Shown here one piece after another: positions 5,793-7,764 of a stretch of DNA of 7,764 nucleotides (positions within the stretch are counted from its first letter, which is position 1; each line of letters begins with the position of its first letter). The stretch is from Parvularcula sp. (GTDB lineage: Bacteria; Pseudomonadota; Alphaproteobacteria; Caulobacterales; Parvularculaceae). A program made the translations under genes and the position numbers. Location: positions 1-7,764 of the forward strand of contig DNZB01000139.1 in NCBI GenBank assembly GCA_003506635.1, read 5' to 3'. The notes beneath the pieces were generated by a model. It did no database searches. It had not been told where the DNA came from and saw nothing but the letters and a program-made list of their open reading frames with translations.

Positions 5793-7556
5793 GTGAGAGC
5801 GCCCATTCTGTCAGCCTGCGCCGCTGCGCTGCTCTCCATGGGGGCGGCCAATGCGGCTGATTACGCGGTCCGATATGACGGCGCGCCGCCGGAGCTGCGG
5901 CACAAACTGGAGCGACTCACCGATCTATCTCTACGCCGCCGCTCCTACCCGACGACGGCAAGTTTGCGCCAGGCGGCGGCGTCGGACCGCGATGTGATCC
6001 GCCGCGCACTGGCGGCGGCCGGCTATTTCAATCCGGCGATCACCTACCGCGTCGAGGCTGCGGGCGACGCAGATGCGCAAGCGTCGGTGATTTTTTCGAT
6101 CGAGCCAGGCGCGAAATTCAGGATCGAGCGGCACGTCGTCGTCTATAAGGATGACGCCGCGCCGGACCGGCCCGCGACCTTCGAGACCGCCGAAATCGAG
6201 GTGAGCGACAGGGCTGACGGCGCAACGCTAGAAGACAATCAGAAGCGCTTTCTCGACCATCTCCTCAGCAAGGGATTTCCGCGCGCCCGGATTGTCGCGC
6301 GCCGCGCCGAGGCGCGCCTTGCCGAGGGCGTCGCCGACGCCGTCTACGAATTTGAAAGCGGCCCGCGCGCGACATTCAATGGCGTTGAGGTCGTCGGCGC
6401 GAAGAAGACGAAGCCTCGCTTCGTCGCAGGACTGAAAACATGGGACGACGGGGCCTATTTCAACCGCGAGGACCTTGTCTCTTTTCGGGAAGACCTCGCC
6501 GATACCGGGCTCTTCTCGTCGATAGAAGTCGAAGCGGGCGAGATCGCGCCTGACGGGCGCGCGCCGGTGAAGGTGACGATCGAAGAGCGCAAGCAGCGCA
6601 CGATCGGCGCTGGCGTTTCCTTTTCGACGGCGGAAGGCCCTGGCGGGCGGCTCTTTCTTGAATATCGCAACCTCGCGGGGCGCGGCGAACGGGCGCGCGC
6701 CGAGATCGAAGGGACGGAAATCCGGCAGGCGTTCGACGTAGAGGTCGAAAAGCCGCTGCCGCGCTTTCCAGGCTCGGTCTTCGGCAATCTCGCATTCATC
6801 AATGAGACGACAGATGCGTTCAACGCCCGCTCGCTCGAACTTGGCGCAGGCCTCGCCCGGCGATGGCTCGACGACCGGCTTGAAACGCGGGCGGGCCTTG
6901 CGCTTGAAACTTCAAGCGTTGAAAGCCGATTGCGCATCGCCCCCGGCGTCCCCGATGAACGCACCTACCTTGTCTCCGCGCCGCTGTCAGCGACGTGGGA
7001 CACCGAGGACGATCCACTGGCGCTGTCATCAGGGGCGCGCGCGTCGCTGTTCGTGGTCCCTTACACGGGCACCGACCAATTCACGCGTCTCGAACTCGTC
7101 GGCCGATCGCGGCGCCAATTCGGCGACGGCGAGCGATTCGCCCTCGCCGGGCGTTTCCGGGTCGCGGCGACCGCAGGTTCTGCGTTGCGTTCGCTTCCCG
7201 TCAACAAGCGCATCTTCTCCGGCGGCGGCGCTTCGGTTCGCGGCTATGACTTTCAGTCTGTCGGCCCGCTAGACGCCGACGGCAGGCCGATCGGCGGGCG
7301 CTCGGCGGCGGAAGCGGCGATCGAGGCGCGCGCGAAAGTACTCGGACCCGTTCAACTCGCGGCCTTCGCCGACGCTGGCGCCGTCTTCTCTGAAAGCTTC
7401 CCCGACTTCACCGGCGACTATCTCATCGGCGCCGGCGGCGGGATTCGCTATCTGTCGGAAATCGGACCGATCAGGCTTGACGTCGCCTTGCCGCTCGAAA
7501 GGCGCCCGACCGATCGCGGCTTTCAGTTCTATATTTCGTTGGGGCAGCCATTTTGA
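5793..7556 (+). CDS. tamA: TamA, Omp85-family outer-membrane assembly factor
   Basis: TamA is an outer-membrane barrel that works with TamB in inserting some outer-membrane proteins and, in current views, in phospholipid traffic. The protein (587 aa, close to the usual length) begins with a signal peptide, residues 1-21, with likely cleavage after ANA. Periplasmic POTRA-type modules follow: the first holds LRQAAASDRDVIRRALAAAG and Y-F-N-P (about 25-90), the second includes FRIERHVVV, and the third starts at TFNGVEVVGA (about 193) and ends in DTGLFSSIEVE. From about residue 269 (RTIGAGVSFST) to the end is the 16-strand barrel, including the loop-6 signature VRGY (482-485) in RIFSGGGASVRGYDF and a terminal phenylalanine. 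GTG 5793 is preferred over the adjacent TTG 5790 because GGAG at 5781-5784 gives 8-nt spacing. The stop overlaps the tamB start, indicating one transcript. Confidence 0.92.
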   Translation: MRAPILSACAAALLSMGAANAADYAVRYDGAPPELRHKLERLTDLSLRRRSYPTTASLRQAAASDRDVIRRALAAAGYFNPAITYRVEAAGDADAQASVIFSIEPGAKFRIERHVVVYKDDAAPDRPATFETAEIEVSDRADGATLEDNQKRFLDHLLSKGFPRARIVARRAEARLAEGVADAVYEFESGPRATFNGVEVVGAKKTKPRFVAGLKTWDDGAYFNREDLVSFREDLADTGLFSSIEVEAGEIAPDGRAPVKVTIEERKQRTIGAGVSFSTAEGPGGRLFLEYRNLAGRGERARAEIEGTEIRQAFDVEVEKPLPRFPGSVFGNLAFINETTDAFNARSLELGAGLARRWLDDRLETRAGLALETSSVESRLRIAPGVPDERTYLVSAPLSATWDTEDDPLALSSGARASLFVVPYTGTDQFTRLELVGRSRRQFGDGERFALAGRFRVAATAGSALRSLPVNKRIFSGGGASVRGYDFQSVGPLDADGRPIGGRSAAEAAIEARAKVLGPVQLAAFADAGAVFSESFPDFTGDYLIGAGGGIRYLSEIGPIRLDVALPLERRPTDRGFQFYISLGQPF

Positions 7557-7764
7557 TCCGCCGCGCCGCCATCATCGCGCTCGCCGCCGTCAGCGTCGCC
7601 GCCGCTGCGCTGGCGATGATCGCGACTTACGTTTTTTCGCCGGCCGGCCGGGGCGCGCTGGCGACGTTCGCTGAACGGCGGATCGAGCGCGCCGTCGGCG
7701 GCAAAGTCGAGATTGGTTCGCTGACCGGCGACCTCACGCGGCGCGTCGAGCTGAACGATGTCAG
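7553..7764 (+). CDS. tamB: TamB (translocation/assembly module inner-membrane component), 5' fragment
   Basis: Only the first 70 codons are in the window. The start is TTG at 7553, overlapping the tamA TGA (7554-7556) in TTGA. The next in-frame ATG (7616) would remove most of the membrane anchor, so the TTG is preferred. Residues 1-30 give an arginine-flanked hydrophobic helix (IRR, then an Ala/Val/Ile-rich stretch to YVFSPAGR), the N-terminal inner-membrane anchor of TamB. The following FAERRIERAVGGKVEIGSL and TGDLTRRVELNDV match the conserved start of the periplasmic region that leads into the long beta-taco. The rest of this normally very large protein lies beyond 7764. Position directly after tamA supports the call. 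Confidence 0.85.
   Translation, partial: MIRRAAIIALAAVSVAAAALAMIATYVFSPAGRGALATFAERRIERAVGGKVEIGSLTGDLTRRVELNDV

Overview
The window is gene-dense, high-GC bacterial chromosome that reads as alphaproteobacterial. Evidence for this is the compositional style, an IspH/IspA isoprenoid pair, a TamA-TamB (Omp85) pair and a TTAA-N7-TTAAC box of the CtrA type. The genus cannot be fixed from the sequence. I see no tRNA, rRNA, CRISPR array, insertion sequence or phage gene.

Left part (1-2462). A 5' fragment of ispH (last step of the MEP isoprenoid pathway) runs leftwards from 611 and leaves the window. It is separated by about 255 bp of regulatory DNA from a rightward pair: an unrecognised protein with a DnaJ-like CxxCGGxG zinc motif at its C-terminus (867-1520), then ispA, a type II farnesyl-diphosphate synthase (1575-2462). 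The ispH upstream region holds a promoter-like sequence and a perfect 9-bp inverted repeat that overlaps its -10 box and start point.

Middle part (2459-5594, minus strand). A compact three-gene operon reads leftwards: a PAPS-dependent sulfotransferase resembling the Stf3 group, a PON1/arylesterase-like six-bladed propeller carrying a lipoprotein signal, and an extended SDR oxidoreductase/epimerase resembling HpnA. Both internal junctions are 4-nt ATGA overlaps without good Shine-Dalgarno sequences, so the three proteins are probably translationally coupled. The operon ends tail-to-tail with ispA, the two stop codons sharing one CTAG. Because it abuts IspH and IspA and contains families that elsewhere act on polyprenyl or hopanoid lipids, I propose that it tailors an isoprenoid-derived lipid, possibly by sulfation. 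This is inference.

Right part (5595-7764). A roughly 200-bp divergent intergenic region carries a TTAA-N7-TTAAC motif plus a second copy with an 8-nt gap. It is followed by tamA (Omp85 outer-membrane barrel with POTRA domains) and the first 70 codons of tamB, whose TTG start overlaps the tamA stop. Together they form the translocation and assembly module of the envelope.
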